The notes: generated from the sequence alone by a model not told the origin. A DNA stretch of 37,765 bases from Bacteroidota bacterium (GCA_023251435.1 JAHEYU010000020.1:39404-77168), one strand, 5' to 3'; shown: positions 1 through 9,501, counted from the first letter of the stretch. Numbers and translations are program-made.

Positions 1-157
1 TAATGATAAAAAACATATTTATACATTTAAAAATCAAATAGATTCAAGACTTAAGTATAATTAACAACTCCGAATATCAAATGAAAATAAAATTGACAAA
101 ATGTTAGATAATCAGTATTTTTAAATCAAATTAAAAATCTCTTATAACTCAATCAAC

Positions 158-529
158 ATGGAAAAGCATATTAATATTGTTGCAGCGCTCCAAATCGGAC
201 TTAGTATTTTCAATTTACTGGTCGCCTTTTTAATTTTTACAGTTCTTAAATTAGTAGGCGGATTTGTGGACGATGCGAATGCAAACACAATACTTTCTAT
301 TATTGCTGATATTTTAGCAATCGTACTTATTATTATTTCAGTTCCCGGAATTCTTGCAGGACTGGGCCTTTATAAAAGGAAAGAGTGGGCCCGAATCTTA
401 ACGCTCATACTTTCTGTCATCGAAATTTTCAGTTTCCCATTCGGTACAGCCATCGGAATTTACTCAATCTGGGCTTTAATTCAACCCGAAACTATTGCCG
501 AATTTAACCCTGCCCAGAATAACAGGTAG
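158..529 (+). CDS. small integral membrane protein, unknown function
   Basis: This 123-residue protein is almost wholly hydrophobic. Three to four membrane segments can be drawn: residues about 7-35, 44-72, 78-97 and 98-110. A short basic loop, YKRKEWAR, comes before the third. The layout (hydrophobic pair, KRKxWAR loop, then FPFGTxxGIYxxW) resembles small membrane proteins common in Bacteroidota whose function is unknown. The ATG at 158 is the only sensible start and the sequence upstream is AT-rich and non-coding. acyP follows 18 bp downstream on the same strand, so co-transcription is possible. I do not assign a function. Confidence 0.75.
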   Translation: MEKHINIVAALQIGLSIFNLLVAFLIFTVLKLVGGFVDDANANTILSIIADILAIVLIIISVPGILAGLGLYKRKEWARILTLILSVIEIFSFPFGTAIGIYSIWALIQPETIAEFNPAQNNR

Positions 530-547
530 CCATTTATACTTTGGGAA

Positions 548-823
548 ATGCAGGTAAAATCTGTTTACATCCTTATCGGCGGTCGGGTTCAGGGTGTCGG
601 GTTTCGATACTTTGTTCAGCACAAAGCAACAGAACTGAACATTTGCGGCTGGGGTAGAAATACTCCTGACGGGAAAGTTGAAATTGAAGCCGAGGGTGAA
701 CCACAAAATCTGGCAACTTTTATTGAATGGCTTAAAATTGGTCCGGCAAGAGCCGTTATCAGGACATTTTCAGTTTCCAACATTACTCCAGTTAGACAAT
801 TCAAAAACTTTACAATTCGATAA
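548..823 (+). CDS. acyP: acylphosphatase
   Basis: Acylphosphatases hydrolyse the carboxyl-phosphate bond of small acyl phosphates in the cytoplasm. The 91 residues match the usual family length. The signature GRVQGVGFR is at residues 12-20; R20 would be the phosphate-binding catalytic arginine. WGRNTPDGKVEIEAEG begins at 35, with N38 as the catalytic asparagine. The ATG at 548 places the first beta strand correctly. The stop lies 8 bp before the decarboxylase start, so the two are probably co-transcribed. The family and both catalytic residues are seen in the sequence; the physiological substrate is not known. Confidence 0.93.
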   Translation: MQVKSVYILIGGRVQGVGFRYFVQHKATELNICGWGRNTPDGKVEIEAEGEPQNLATFIEWLKIGPARAVIRTFSVSNITPVRQFKNFTIR

Positions 824-831
824 AATCTCAA

Positions 832-2274
832 ATGAACAACCAAAACTTCCACATGTCGCCTGAAGAATTCAGGAAACAAGGTAAACTTATGATTGACTGG
901 ATTGCCGACTATTACGAAAATATCGAAAAATATCCGGTATTATCTCAGGTTCAGCCCGGTGACATTAAAACTAATTTACCACAAAGTGCACCAACAGAAA
1001 GTGAGCCGATGGAACAAATTATGGCCGATGTAAATACCATATTGATGCCCGGAATTACCCACTGGCAGTCGCCAAATTTCTTTGCCTACTTTCCGGCCAA
1101 TGCTTCAGGGCCATCTATTCTGGGCGATTTGCTTTCTTCAGGATTGGGCGTTCAGGGAATGTTGTGGGCCACCAGCCCGGCCTGCACAGAACTCGAAACC
1201 CGGGTTTTGGATTGGCTGGCCGAAATACTTCAGCTTCCTGAAAAGTTTAAATCAACATCAACTGGAGGAGCTGTTATTCAGGATACAGCATCGAGTGCCG
1301 CGCTAAGTGCAGTGCTGGCAGCACGCGAACGTAAAACCAACTTCAAAACCAATGACTCCGGAAATCCGGGAAATCTGGTTGCTTATGTTTCAAGTCAAAC
1401 CCATTCGTCGGTTGAAAAAGCGGTAAAAATTGCCGGAATCGGGAAAGACAATCTTCGCCAGATTGGGGTGAACGAAAACCTGGCAATGCGGGCTGATTTG
1501 CTTGAAGAGGCCATAAAGAACGATTTGCAAACCGGATTGATTCCCTTTTTCGTTTGCGCAACAGTTGGAAGTACCTCCACCAATGCCATCGATCCGTTAA
1601 ACGAAATTGGTCAGATTTGCGAAAAGTATCAGCTTTGGATGCACATCGATGCAGCCATGTCGGGCACTGCTGCAATTTGTCCTGAATACCGACACATTTT
1701 AAACGGTGTTGAACTGGCCGACAGTTTCTCCTTTAATCCGCACAAATGGATGTTTACCAATTTCGATTGCAATTGCTTTTTTATTGCCGATCGGTCGGTG
1801 TTGATTAAAACGCTAAGCATACTTCCTGAATATTTAAAAAATCAGGCGACCGAAAGTGGCGCTGTAATCGATTACCGTGATTGGCATATCCAACTCGGAC
1901 GCCGATTCCGCTCGCTTAAACTTTGGTTCGTCATCAGGCATTACGGGGTCAACGGACTACGATATCACATTCAGGAGCATATTCGCATTGCACAGCAATT
2001 TGCCGAATGGGTACGAACATCTGCTGAATTCGATCTGGTTGCTCCGGCTCCGCTAAATCTGGTCTGTTTCGCCCACCAAAAAGGGAACGATTTCAATAAA
2101 AAACTGCTTGAAACCATTAATGGCACTGGAAAAATGTATTTTACCCATTCGGTTATTAACGGCAAATACGTACTTCGGATGTGTATTGGTCAAACCAACA
2201 CTAAGGAAGAACACGTTAGCGATGCATGGAAAACTATCCAAAAAACAGCTAACGAATTAATTATCAGCGAATAG
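832..2274 (+). CDS. group II PLP-dependent decarboxylase (aromatic-L-amino-acid / tyrosine decarboxylase type)
   Basis: 480 residues, the usual length of the aromatic amino acid decarboxylase family. The N-terminal region has the EFRKQGKLMIDWIADYYE helix typical of these dimers. PLP-site residues are visible: H191 in SQTHSSVEKA, which should stack on the cofactor ring; D273 in HIDAAMSG, which should contact the pyridine nitrogen; and K305 in NPHKW, the Schiff-base lysine. The family removes CO2 from Trp, Tyr, DOPA or Phe to give the amine, but substrate cannot be read from sequence. ATG at 832 is 8 bp after the acyP stop; an in-frame ATG at 853 is an alternative. Confidence 0.9.
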   Translation: MNNQNFHMSPEEFRKQGKLMIDWIADYYENIEKYPVLSQVQPGDIKTNLPQSAPTESEPMEQIMADVNTILMPGITHWQSPNFFAYFPANASGPSILGDLLSSGLGVQGMLWATSPACTELETRVLDWLAEILQLPEKFKSTSTGGAVIQDTASSAALSAVLAARERKTNFKTNDSGNPGNLVAYVSSQTHSSVEKAVKIAGIGKDNLRQIGVNENLAMRADLLEEAIKNDLQTGLIPFFVCATVGSTSTNAIDPLNEIGQICEKYQLWMHIDAAMSGTAAICPEYRHILNGVELADSFSFNPHKWMFTNFDCNCFFIADRSVLIKTLSILPEYLKNQATESGAVIDYRDWHIQLGRRFRSLKLWFVIRHYGVNGLRYHIQEHIRIAQQFAEWVRTSAEFDLVAPAPLNLVCFAHQKGNDFNKKLLETINGTGKMYFTHSVINGKYVLRMCIGQTNTKEEHVSDAWKTIQKTANELIISE

Positions 2275-2403
2275 CAAGCATTTGTCTTAAAAACATGTTC
2301 AACAACAAGCAAAAATTGGGATAATTTCATAAGTGTAATATTTACATTTATTATTAATTGTCTATTTTTATCCCATAAACAGAATCATTTTAAAATTAAA
2401 ATC

Positions 2404-3912
2404 ATGATAAACTTAAAAGAATTAGAAATTTGGTTTGTTACTGGCAGCCAGAATCTGTATGGACCAGAGGTACTGAAAAAAGTAGATACCAACTCCAAAG
2501 AGATTGCAGCATTTTTCAACAGTTCTGCACAAATACCGGTAACCGTCGTGCATAAATCGGTGATGAAAAGCCCCGACGAAATAACCAATCTTTGTATTGA
2601 TGCCAACTCTACCAAACAGTGTATTGGTATAATTACCTGGTGCCATACCTTTTCACCATCGAAAATGTGGATCAACGGGTTGAAGTTGTTAAACAAACCG
2701 ATGCTCCAGTTGCACACCCAATTCAATCGCGACCTTCCCTGGGCTGAAATCGATATGGATTTCATGAATCTCAATCAGGCTGCACACGGTGATCGCGAAC
2801 ATGGGTTCATTTTAACCCGTCTTCGTAAAAGCCGCAAAGTAGTGGTTGGCTATTGGAAAGAAGACGATGTTCAGGAACGTATTGGTGTTTGGAGTCGTGC
2901 TGCCGCTGCATGGTACGATATGCAAGGAGCCAAACTTGCCCGTTTTGGCGACAACATGCGCGAAGTTGCAGTTACTGAAGGCGACAAGGTAGAAGCCCAG
3001 ATTAAATTTGGACTTTCAGTTAATACCTGGCCGGTTGGCGACATTGTAAAAATTATCGATGGTGTAAGTGAGGCTCAGATCGACAAACTGATTGAAGAAT
3101 ATAACGACACCTACGAATTCAATAAAGAAGCCATGGTTGGCGGAAAATACCACGAAAGTGTCCGTTATCAGGCTCGTATTGAAGCTGGTATCAAATCTTT
3201 TTTGGATGCCGGAGGTTTTAACGCTTTCACCACTACATTCGAAGATTTGCATGGGTTAAAACAACTTCCCGGCCTGGCTTCGCAACGCTTAATGGCTGCA
3301 GGTTATGGTTTCGGAGCTGAAGGCGACTGGAAACATGCGGCACTCGTACGCGCTGCAAAAGTTATGGGGATTGGCCTGAAGGGCGGTTGCTCGTTCATGG
3401 AAGATTACACCTATCACCTCGACCCGGCTACCGGGTACAAAGCGTTGGGCTCGCACATGCTCGAAATCTGCCCAAGTATTGCCGATGGAAAAGCTAAAAT
3501 TGAAGTACACCCACTAGGAATAGGTGGAAAAGATGCTCCTGCACGTTTAGTCTTTAACACCCAAACCGGCCCTGCAACCTGCACCAGCCTTATCGACATG
3601 GGAACCCGTTTCCGGATGGTGGTGCACGATGTAGAATGTGTTGCCCCAGAAGCCAAATTGGAGAAATTACCGGTTGCCAGCGCATTATGGACTCCGATGC
3701 CTGACCTTAAAACAGGCGCTGCTGCATGGATTTACGCAGGAGGTGCCCATCACAACGCATTCAGCCAGGCAGTAACCGCTGAATACATTGAAGATTTCTG
3801 CGACATGGCTGGAATAGAATTGGTCCAGATCAACAAAAACACATGTATTTCTGATTTCAAAAAAGAATTGAAATGGAATGATTTATATTACTTATTATCC
3901 AACGGAGTTTGA
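2404..3912 (+). CDS. araA: L-arabinose isomerase
   Basis: Converts L-arabinose to L-ribulose in the cytoplasm, using Mn2+. The 502 residues match the E. coli enzyme in length and even in numbering. The catalytic and metal-binding residues are all visible: E306 in [10 protein letters not shown]333 in [10 protein letters not shown]351 in [10 protein letters not shown], and H448/H449 in [10 protein letters not shown]. The N-terminus, [14 protein letters not shown], is diagnostic. The gene stands alone: neither araB, araD nor an arabinose transporter is in the window, so the rest of the pathway must be elsewhere. A 129-bp gap upstream leaves room for its own promoter, and a strong terminator follows at 3941. 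Confidence 0.96.
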   Translation: MINLKELEIWFVTGSQNLYGPEVLKKVDTNSKEIAAFFNSSAQIPVTVVHKSVMKSPDEITNLCIDANSTKQCIGIITWCHTFSPSKMWINGLKLLNKPMLQLHTQFNRDLPWAEIDMDFMNLNQAAHGDREHGFILTRLRKSRKVVVGYWKEDDVQERIGVWSRAAAAWYDMQGAKLARFGDNMREVAVTEGDKVEAQIKFGLSVNTWPVGDIVKIIDGVSEAQIDKLIEEYNDTYEFNKEAMVGGKYHESVRYQARIEAGIKSFLDAGGFNAFTTTFEDLHGLKQLPGLASQRLMAAGYGFGAEGDWKHAALVRAAKVMGIGLKGGCSFMEDYTYHLDPATGYKALGSHMLEICPSIADGKAKIEVHPLGIGGKDAPARLVFNTQTGPATCTSLIDMGTRFRMVVHDVECVAPEAKLEKLPVASALWTPMPDLKTGAAAWIYAGGAHHNAFSQAVTAEYIEDFCDMAGIELVQINKNTCISDFKKELKWNDLYYLLSNGV

Positions 3913-3940
3913 TAAGCTGAATACGCATCCACAAATAAAG

Positions 3941-3971
3941 AGCCGGAGATTTTTTCTTCGGCTTTTTTTAT
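3941..3971 (+). terminator. Rho-independent terminator after araA
   Basis: AGCCGGAG (3941-3948) pairs with CTTCGGCT (3956-3963), with one G-U pair and a 7-nt loop, followed by a run of seven or more T. It begins 28 bp after the araA stop. The - strand glycosyltransferase ends just beyond it at 3976, so the hairpin may also serve that gene, although its U-tract in that direction is weak. Confidence 0.85.
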
Positions 3972-3975
3972 TAGC

Positions 3976-5187
3976 TCAGCAGTAAGAATATTTCGCCAAC
4001 AGAGTGAACGCTTCCGAAAGATTTTGCCGCGGATAATAATTTTGGTGAGCCAGATTAAGAAACCGAAGGATTATAAAAGCATCGAAAAACTGAAAAAATC
4101 GCTTTCTGAAAGAAGGCAACGAAGAACTATTCTGATTAATTTCGGTAAGTTTCAATTCAAAATCAAGCGTTTGAAGATATTCCTGAACAGAATCAGGTAA
4201 AGACGATATGAATCTGGAATAATCCTCGACGCTTATCCGGAATAAAGAATCGACCTGATCGAAAAGTTTTTTTAAATCCAGGAAAGCCGCAAAATTGTAG
4301 GTCATTGTCAGGTCACCATCCTCATTCATCCATTTGGTCATTGCCGCACCAGTTCCAAACGGGACTCGGTCTGAAACCCGGGCTGATGGATACACGAATA
4401 CATCCATAATTTCAGTCAGCCTACCCAGTTTGGTAAGTTTATTCAGGAAGTAAAAATCTTCGCCTGCCTGTCTGCGGTTCATGCCTCCTTGTTTCGTATA
4501 TGCGTTCGCCCTGACAGCAAAAGCCGATCCGATGGTATAAATTGAATCCGGAAATCCGGCGAATTCCAGAGCCTGTTTATAATAGTGAAGGTAATCTTCG
4601 TATAAGCAGATTCCTGCTTTCTGCTTTGCATCTTCCATTTCTTCGAAACGATGCCTGAAGTTTAAAGTAGCTGCGAAACACGATTTGTCTTCAGAAAACA
4701 CAGCTTCTATCTGTTTCAGATAATTGGGCGAAACCAAACAATCCGAATCAAGTGAAACAATTACACCTTCAGGCCTACTGATGGCGTTAAAACGACGGAT
4801 TGCCTCATCCATTCCGATCTTACGTGCCATGCCGGCACCGGCATGTTTTGCATTTACCGAAGTCGCGTATATGGGCTGTAAGACTAAATTCTGACGATCG
4901 TTGCACTTTTTCCATTCAATCAAATTCTGGTATGTTTCCCGGTTAAAATTTTTAACCTCCTGCGAACTTGCCTCCGAATCGTTTACAGCAACGATTACTT
5001 CACAAAACGAATCGATCGGATCACAAGCCCAGACAGATTCAAGTGTCCTGATTATTTCGGGTTCGTTCAGGCACGGAATCATCACAATCATTGCAAGCGA
5101 AGGCGAAACTTTTCCTTCAATGAAAGGCGCATAGACAATATTATTTTGAATATAGCGATCGGCAAACATAGCTTCATTTTCAGTCAT
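3976..5187 (-). CDS. family 2 glycosyltransferase
   Basis: 403 residues with a GT-A fold. IVMIPCLNEPEIIRTLESVW (about 34-53) is the nucleotide-binding first strand. VSLDSDC at 144-150 holds the DxD metal site (D147, D149). GEDFYFLNK at 242-250 is the acceptor-side ED motif, with E243/D244 the likely base. There is no membrane segment, so it should be cytosolic and act on a nucleotide-sugar donor. Unusual for a simple GT2, about 120 residues lie beyond the catalytic domain; they are rich in charged residues and I do not recognise them. It does not lie in a polysaccharide locus, so donor and acceptor are unknown. The family is well supported. Confidence 0.85.
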   Translation of the reverse strand: MTENEAMFADRYIQNNIVYAPFIEGKVSPSLAMIVMIPCLNEPEIIRTLESVWACDPIDSFCEVIVAVNDSEASSQEVKNFNRETYQNLIEWKKCNDRQNLVLQPIYATSVNAKHAGAGMARKIGMDEAIRRFNAISRPEGVIVSLDSDCLVSPNYLKQIEAVFSEDKSCFAATLNFRHRFEEMEDAKQKAGICLYEDYLHYYKQALEFAGFPDSIYTIGSAFAVRANAYTKQGGMNRRQAGEDFYFLNKLTKLGRLTEIMDVFVYPSARVSDRVPFGTGAAMTKWMNEDGDLTMTYNFAAFLDLKKLFDQVDSLFRISVEDYSRFISSLPDSVQEYLQTLDFELKLTEINQNSSSLPSFRKRFFQFFDAFIILRFLNLAHQNYYPRQNLSEAFTLLAKYSYC

Positions 5188-5203
5188 CAGGTACGAACTA
5201 AAA

Positions 5204-5233
5204 CAAAAAAATCCGAAGGTTATTCGGATTTTT
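5204..5233 (-). terminator. terminator downstream of ompH-like gene
   Basis: A perfect 9-bp stem, AAATCCGAA / TTCGGATTT, with the 5-nt loop GGTTA (5218-5222). It lies about 21 bp past the stop of the OmpH-like gene, which is at 5254. Read on the - strand it continues into a T-rich run, the complement of the A run at 5204-5210. Confidence 0.8.
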
Positions 5234-5253
5234 CTATATTTTTCAGTTGTCAG

Positions 5254-5853
5254 TTATTTTGATCTTGCTTTGGTATATCTGGCATTCATATTTACCAAAA
5301 CTTCTTTGGTGATATTGTAGGCATCATCGCCAACTAAAATTTCGCCGGCATTCAAAATATAACTGTATTTTTTGTCTTTATTATAAATTTTCAGATAGGT
5401 CATCAGGCTATCCAGTAATTGTTTATTGTTATCGGCCTGAATTTGCGACAGTTTGGTCGAAAGTTCCTGATCAAGCCTTGTAATTTGCTGTTCTTCTCCC
5501 ATTAATCGGTCACGCTCCTGCATTGCTCTCTCCTGTGTTAGAAAGCCCCCACGCTGCACTTTTTCCTGAAACGCAGCAGCCTGTGTTTCGAAACGGCTAC
5601 GTTTATCGCTGTATTCTTTCGAGAAAGCTTCCTGCTGGCGGGTAAATCCATCATGCATTTCCTGCGCAAAATCGTAGTTAACAACCAAAGAATCAACCTT
5701 TATGTAGGCAATTTTTAATTCTGAAGAACCAGCACCTTCGTCTGAACCAACACTTCCGGAGCCATTCAATTTATTTCCACTGAAATGCAGAATATAAAGA
5801 CCTGCTACTGCAATAAACAAAATAACAATAAGTAGTAATGATGTATTTTTCAT
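5254..5853 (-). CDS. OmpH/Skp-family periplasmic chaperone
   Basis: About 199 residues. An N-terminal hydrophobic segment (ILLIVILFIAVAGLYIL type) without an obvious cleavage site acts as signal or anchor. A Ser/Gly-rich linker follows, then KIAYIKVDSLVVNYDFAQEM, the beta strand that starts the OmpH core. A long charged coiled-coil stretch comes next, rich in Q, E, R and K (two antiparallel helices in Skp), then the returning strand YSYILNAGEILVGDDAYNIT. Skp binds unfolded outer-membrane proteins in the periplasm. I chose ATG at 5853; the longer reading uses a TTG at 5865 and adds only four residues. A TATTTTTG box lies 24-31 bp upstream. Confidence 0.85.
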   Translation of the reverse strand: MKNTSLLLIVILFIAVAGLYILHFSGNKLNGSGSVGSDEGAGSSELKIAYIKVDSLVVNYDFAQEMHDGFTRQQEAFSKEYSDKRSRFETQAAAFQEKVQRGGFLTQERAMQERDRLMGEEQQITRLDQELSTKLSQIQADNNKQLLDSLMTYLKIYNKDKKYSYILNAGEILVGDDAYNITKEVLVNMNARYTKARSK

Positions 5854-5876
5854 GTCTCGGCTCAATAAAATTTTGC

Positions 5877-5884
5877 CAAAAATA
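5877..5884 (-). promoter_or_regulatory. -7 box (TATTTTTG) upstream of ompH-like gene
   Basis: On the - strand the sequence is TATTTTTG, an exact match to the Bacteroidota -7 consensus TAnnTTTG, 23 nt before the ATG at 5853. No good -33 TTTG is found at 19-21 nt, so only the -7 half is supported. Confidence 0.4.
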
Positions 5885-6073
5885 AAAATTTATTACCAGT
5901 AAACGGCTATTGTCTGATTTATTTTTAGAAAGCATTTCAGAAACCTCCCGCAATATAAGAATCAGAATAAAAGCTGCGTAAAATCATTAATTTACCTTGA
6001 TAAACATCATTGAATTCAGGCATTTTAATGAAGTATTTTGAAGTTATAAAATGTGAATTGAAATCGACTTAAT

Positions 6074-6985
6074 ATGCTTAACCAAATACTTGCAAATGCG
6101 CTTCCATATATGCCCAAAAAGCTAATCTGGATATTTTCTAAAAGATATATAGCCGGGGAAACCATTGAGGAAGGAATGAAGGCCAGCCGACAACTTAATC
6201 AGCAGGGTATTGAAGTTACTGTCGATTTACTTGGCGAATTCATTAAAACGATTGAACAGGCCGAAGAAAACAAAAAACAGTACCTCGAGATTATTGAGAA
6301 GTTTACTTCAGAAGGAATTGTTGGAAACTTTTCGCTAAAACCCAGCATGTTCGGGTTACTGATAGACAGAGAAATTTGCCGTACATATATTGAAGAGGTA
6401 ATAAAAAAAGCCGTCGAGAAGAAAAGCTTCATTCGAATCGACATGGAAGACTCACAATGCGTCGATTACGAGTTGGAACTTTACCGCAACCTACAGCAAA
6501 AATATCCGGCCAACGTGGGCTTGGTTTTGCAGGCATATTTGCGCCGTACCAAAGACGATTTACTGAATATGAGCAATATTCACGTGAACGGAGCTCCATT
6601 GAATTTCAGACTTTGTAAGGGAATTTACGTCGAGCCCAAAAACATCGCTTTCAAAAAATTCGAAGAAGTTCAGGAGCATTTCATCGACGATCTGAAATAC
6701 ATGTTCGATCACAACATGTACGTTGGAATTGCCACCCACGATAAACAACTGGTTGAGCAGGCACTCCAGATTATCAAAGAAAAGAATATCGATAAAACCA
6801 AATATGAGTTCCAAATGCTTTATGGAGTAACACCAGAACTTAGGAGCAGCATTGTAAAACAAGGACATAAAATGCGTGTATATGTGCCCTTCGGAAAAGA
6901 CTGGTTCGGCTATTCGACCCGCCGGCTAAAAGAAAATCCGAAGATGGCTTCACTCATTATAAAAGCACTTTTTTTTAGGGGTTAA
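6074..6985 (+). CDS. proline dehydrogenase (FAD-dependent, monofunctional)
   Basis: 303 residues: the stand-alone PRODH barrel without the P5C dehydrogenase half found in PutA. It oxidises proline to pyrroline-5-carboxylate, passing electrons through FAD to quinone. Family motifs in order: SLKPSMFGL (strand 1), RIDMED, LQAYLRRT, FRLCKGIYVE, GIATHDKQ, YEFQMLYGV, and RVYVPFGKDWFGYSTRRLKENP, the last carrying the substrate-carboxylate arginine pair RR. ATG at 6074 gives the usual N-terminal amphipathic helices. The gene is monocistronic: it is preceded by a gap of about 200 bp and closed by a terminator. No P5C dehydrogenase gene is in the window. Confidence 0.92.
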   Translation: MLNQILANALPYMPKKLIWIFSKRYIAGETIEEGMKASRQLNQQGIEVTVDLLGEFIKTIEQAEENKKQYLEIIEKFTSEGIVGNFSLKPSMFGLLIDREICRTYIEEVIKKAVEKKSFIRIDMEDSQCVDYELELYRNLQQKYPANVGLVLQAYLRRTKDDLLNMSNIHVNGAPLNFRLCKGIYVEPKNIAFKKFEEVQEHFIDDLKYMFDHNMYVGIATHDKQLVEQALQIIKEKNIDKTKYEFQMLYGVTPELRSSIVKQGHKMRVYVPFGKDWFGYSTRRLKENPKMASLIIKALFFRG

Positions 6986-7001
6986 TTTTAGGGGTTATTA
7001 C

Positions 7002-7032
7002 GGGGAGGTTCGGAAACGGCCTCCCTTTTTTT
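7002..7032 (+). terminator. terminator of proline dehydrogenase gene
   Basis: GGGAGG (7003-7008) pairs with CCTCCC (7020-7025), with a possible inner CG/CG pair in the loop, followed directly by seven T. It lies 17 bp after the stop. Confidence 0.8.
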
Positions 7033-7049
7033 ATAGCTTAAAAAAAAAA

Positions 7050-7090
7050 CAAAAAATCCCTGAATCTTTTGGATTCAGGGATTTTTTGTT
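7050..7090 (-). terminator. strong bidirectional terminator abutting tRNA-Ser
   Basis: A perfect 16-bp stem (7051-7066 with 7072-7087) and a 5-nt loop, flanked by an A run on the left and a T run on the right, so it can work on both strands. Read on -, it starts 4 nt after the encoded CCA of tRNA-Ser and runs into ten T. Read on +, it backs up the terminator at 7002. Confidence 0.85.
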
Positions 7091-7091
7091 T

Positions 7092-7181
7092 TGGCGGAGA
7101 GCGAGGGATTCGAACCCCCGGTACCGTTACCAGTACAACGGTTTTCGAAACCGTCCCATTCGACCGCTCTGGCAGCTCTCC
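7092..7181 (-). tRNA. tRNA-Ser (anticodon CGA, reads UCG)
   Basis: The acceptor stem GGAGAGC / GCTCTCC (plus positions 7175-7181 and 7096-7102) closes a full cloverleaf. The anticodon stem ACGGT / ACCGT encloses the 7-nt loop TTCGAAA, which gives anticodon CGA. A long variable arm, typical of class II serine tRNAs, follows, and the T arm is GGGTTCGAATCCC. The discriminator base is G, and CCA is encoded at 7094-7092. The gene has its own promoter (7268-7298) and its own terminator (7050-7090). Confidence 0.96.
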
Positions 7182-7267
7182 AATAAATTCATTTACAATT
7201 TTACAGATTGACGATTTACAATTACTAGCGCATTTACCTTCGTTCAAACGATTCGATCTTTCAGCCT

Positions 7268-7298
7268 CAAATATAACGATTCAGATAACTTTCGGCAA
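7268..7298 (-). promoter_or_regulatory. Bacteroidota-type promoter for tRNA-Ser
   Basis: On the - strand TTG (7298-7296), exactly 20 nt, then TATATTTG (7275-7268). This fits the -33 TTTG / -7 TAnnTTTG pattern of the Bacteroidota primary sigma factor with ideal spacing. The predicted start near 7260 leaves a leader of about 80 nt before the mature tRNA. The promoter lies in the gap just after the dsbD stop. Confidence 0.6.
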
Positions 7299-7306
7299 GC
7301 AAAATG

Positions 7307-9343
7307 TTAAAGCCCCTCTAGTGAAGAATTGGTGGAATTGCTCTGCTTCTCAAATTCAGCGATTGCAGCATCTAGAAACTCAACAAAACGATCGGCGTTT
7401 AGGTCGTAAGCTTTTGGTTCAGCAAGCATCTTTTCGTTATGATCGAGCAGTACATAGTAAGGCTGTGCATTTACACCATAACGGGATATCTGAAAATCAG
7501 CATATTTTTTACCCAATGTTTTCTTCACTTTTCCATCGTAGGTAGATGTAATCCATTCACTTTCGGGCAGGGTCGATTTGTCATCGACATAAAGGGCAAT
7601 AATTACAAACTTATTTTTAAGTCTTTCGAGCACTCGCGGATCAGACCAAACATTGGCTTCCATCTCGCGACAATTAACACAACCATGCCCTGTAAAATCG
7701 ATAAATACAGGTTTATTTAATTTTCTGGCACAGGCCATTCCCTGCTCGTAATCAAAGTATCCTTCCAAACCATGCGGAAGATGAAGGAATTCAGCAAATT
7801 TTGGTTTCTCACACAATGCCGAACTTGTTGGTGTAAATGCGCCCGAAGTATCGTAAGCCGGAGCCGCCAGTTTAACCTCGTCACGGATAATCTCATGCAG
7901 ATCGAAGTCGTGTGTTGATTGCGGGGGAAGATAACCTGAAATTGCTTTCAACGGAGCACCAAACATTCCGGGAACAAGATAAACTACAAAAGAGAAAGAA
8001 AATATTGCTAAAAGCAGGCGTGGAACAGAAACATGTTTCACATCGCTATCGTGCGAAAATTTGAGTTTGCCAAGCAAATAGAAACCAAGCAGTGCAAAAA
8101 TCACAATCCAGAGTGCCAGATAAACTTCGCGGTCGAGAATTCCCCAATGATAAGTCTGATCGGCAACACTTAGGAATTTCAATCCTAAAGCCAATTCGAG
8201 AAACCCAAGTACCACTTTCACAGAATTAAGCCATCCGCCTGATTTGGGTAAGTTATTTAACCACCCCGGGAATAAGGCAAAAAGGGTAAATGGCAAAGCG
8301 AAGGCCAGTGAAAACCCAAACATTCCAATGATTGGTTTCAGTATCTGACCACCGGCTGATTCAACCAAAATAGCCCCAACAATTGGTCCGGTACATGAAA
8401 ATGAAACCAAAACAAGCGTTAGTGCCATAAAGAAAGATCCCATGAGTCCGCCTTTATCAACTTGCTGGTCAGATTTATTAACCAACCAGCTTGGCAAAAC
8501 TATTTCGAACATTCCGAAGAAAGAAAAGGCAAAGAGCACAAAAACCGCGAAGAAAATAATATTAGGCAACCAATGTGTGCTTAACCAGTTTGCGGCACCG
8601 GGCCCAAATAACACTGCCACAAGGGTGCCAATAATCGTATAAATTGCTATAATGGAAAATCCGTAGAAAACAGCGTTTAAGCGTGATTTAAATTTCGATT
8701 CACCCGAATTCATGAAAAATGAAACGGTCATCGGAATCATCGGAAAAACGCAAGGGGTAAGAATGGCAGCCAATCCAGCCAAAAAAGAAAAGAAAAGAAA
8801 CCACAATAAACTTCCCGACTTCTTGTCCTGATCAGAATTTTCGGTTGAAACAGGTGTAGTTTGTGAATTACCGGATGAATTTGAACTGTCAGCATTCAGG
8901 CTAAATGAAAAATCGGCTTCAGTTGGAGGAGTACAAGTCTCGTCGTTACAGGACATAAATTCAACAAAACCTTTTATCTCAACCTTTTCAGTACCTTTTA
9001 GCTTTATTTTTTGTGTAAGCACAGCTTCCTTGCTAAAATAGCCAAGCTTCATGTTAAATGTCTTATCAAAAAATTCAGTGGGCAACGGCTCTTTTACAAG
9101 TCCTCCAATAAACTCAAACAAAGTTGAATCGGCAAAATTGATCGATGTTCTGATTGGACCACCCTCGGGAAGTTCGGTATCATACAAATGCCAGTCTTCT
9201 TCTATAGTTGCTTTAAAAATAAGGGTGGCCTCCAATCCGTCCTGCTTAGATTCAAAAGACCATTTTACCGGTTCCAGAATTTGTGAAAACAATTGGAATT
9301 GAATAAAAAACAAAAAGCCGATTAATAATGAAACCCTTTTCAT
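7307..9343 (-). CDS. dsbD: thiol:disulfide interchange protein DsbD, three-domain form
   Basis: 678 residues, complete. It carries electrons from cytoplasmic thioredoxin across the inner membrane to periplasmic thiol partners. A signal peptide (residues 1-20, ending LFSQ) precedes the periplasmic alpha domain, which has the pair C132/C137 in SCNDETCTPP. After a Ser/Thr-rich linker comes the membrane beta domain (about 178-470) with C198 in LTPCVFPMIP and C317 in SFSCTGP. The C-terminal thioredoxin domain has C555/C558 in GHGCVNCRE. All three redox pairs are intact. The gene stands alone; the gap before rng is 158 bp. Confidence 0.95.
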   Translation of the reverse strand: MKRVSLLIGFLFFIQFQLFSQILEPVKWSFESKQDGLEATLIFKATIEEDWHLYDTELPEGGPIRTSINFADSTLFEFIGGLVKEPLPTEFFDKTFNMKLGYFSKEAVLTQKIKLKGTEKVEIKGFVEFMSCNDETCTPPTEADFSFSLNADSSNSSGNSQTTPVSTENSDQDKKSGSLLWFLFFSFLAGLAAILTPCVFPMIPMTVSFFMNSGESKFKSRLNAVFYGFSIIAIYTIIGTLVAVLFGPGAANWLSTHWLPNIIFFAVFVLFAFSFFGMFEIVLPSWLVNKSDQQVDKGGLMGSFFMALTLVLVSFSCTGPIVGAILVESAGGQILKPIIGMFGFSLAFALPFTLFALFPGWLNNLPKSGGWLNSVKVVLGFLELALGLKFLSVADQTYHWGILDREVYLALWIVIFALLGFYLLGKLKFSHDSDVKHVSVPRLLLAIFSFSFVVYLVPGMFGAPLKAISGYLPPQSTHDFDLHEIIRDEVKLAAPAYDTSGAFTPTSSALCEKPKFAEFLHLPHGLEGYFDYEQGMACARKLNKPVFIDFTGHGCVNCREMEANVWSDPRVLERLKNKFVIIALYVDDKSTLPESEWITSTYDGKVKKTLGKKYADFQISRYGVNAQPYYVLLDHNEKMLAEPKAYDLNADRFVEFLDAAIAEFEKQSNSTNSSLEGL

Positions 9344-9458
9344 CTATGAAATTTTAGTTTATTTAAACAACAAAAATACACAATGGAATTTACCAATTAA
9401 TGAAAACCGTCATTGAAAAACTCGAAGCTGCGATAGATATCCACTATCCGATTAAAAA

Positions 9459-9490
9459 TAAAAAATCCCGGCACTTGAGATACCGGGATT
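9459..9490 (-). terminator. terminator of rng
   Basis: AATCCCGG (9464-9471) pairs with CCGGGATT (9483-9490), with an 11-nt loop. On the - strand it is followed by a T-rich run. It starts 11 bp past the rng stop. Confidence 0.8.
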
Positions 9491-9501
9491 CTTTATAGAG
9501 A

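Noticed and set aside
7069-7545. 158-residue frame on + across the tRNA gene
   Set aside because: It is the reverse strand of tRNA-Ser, its promoter region and the dsbD end.
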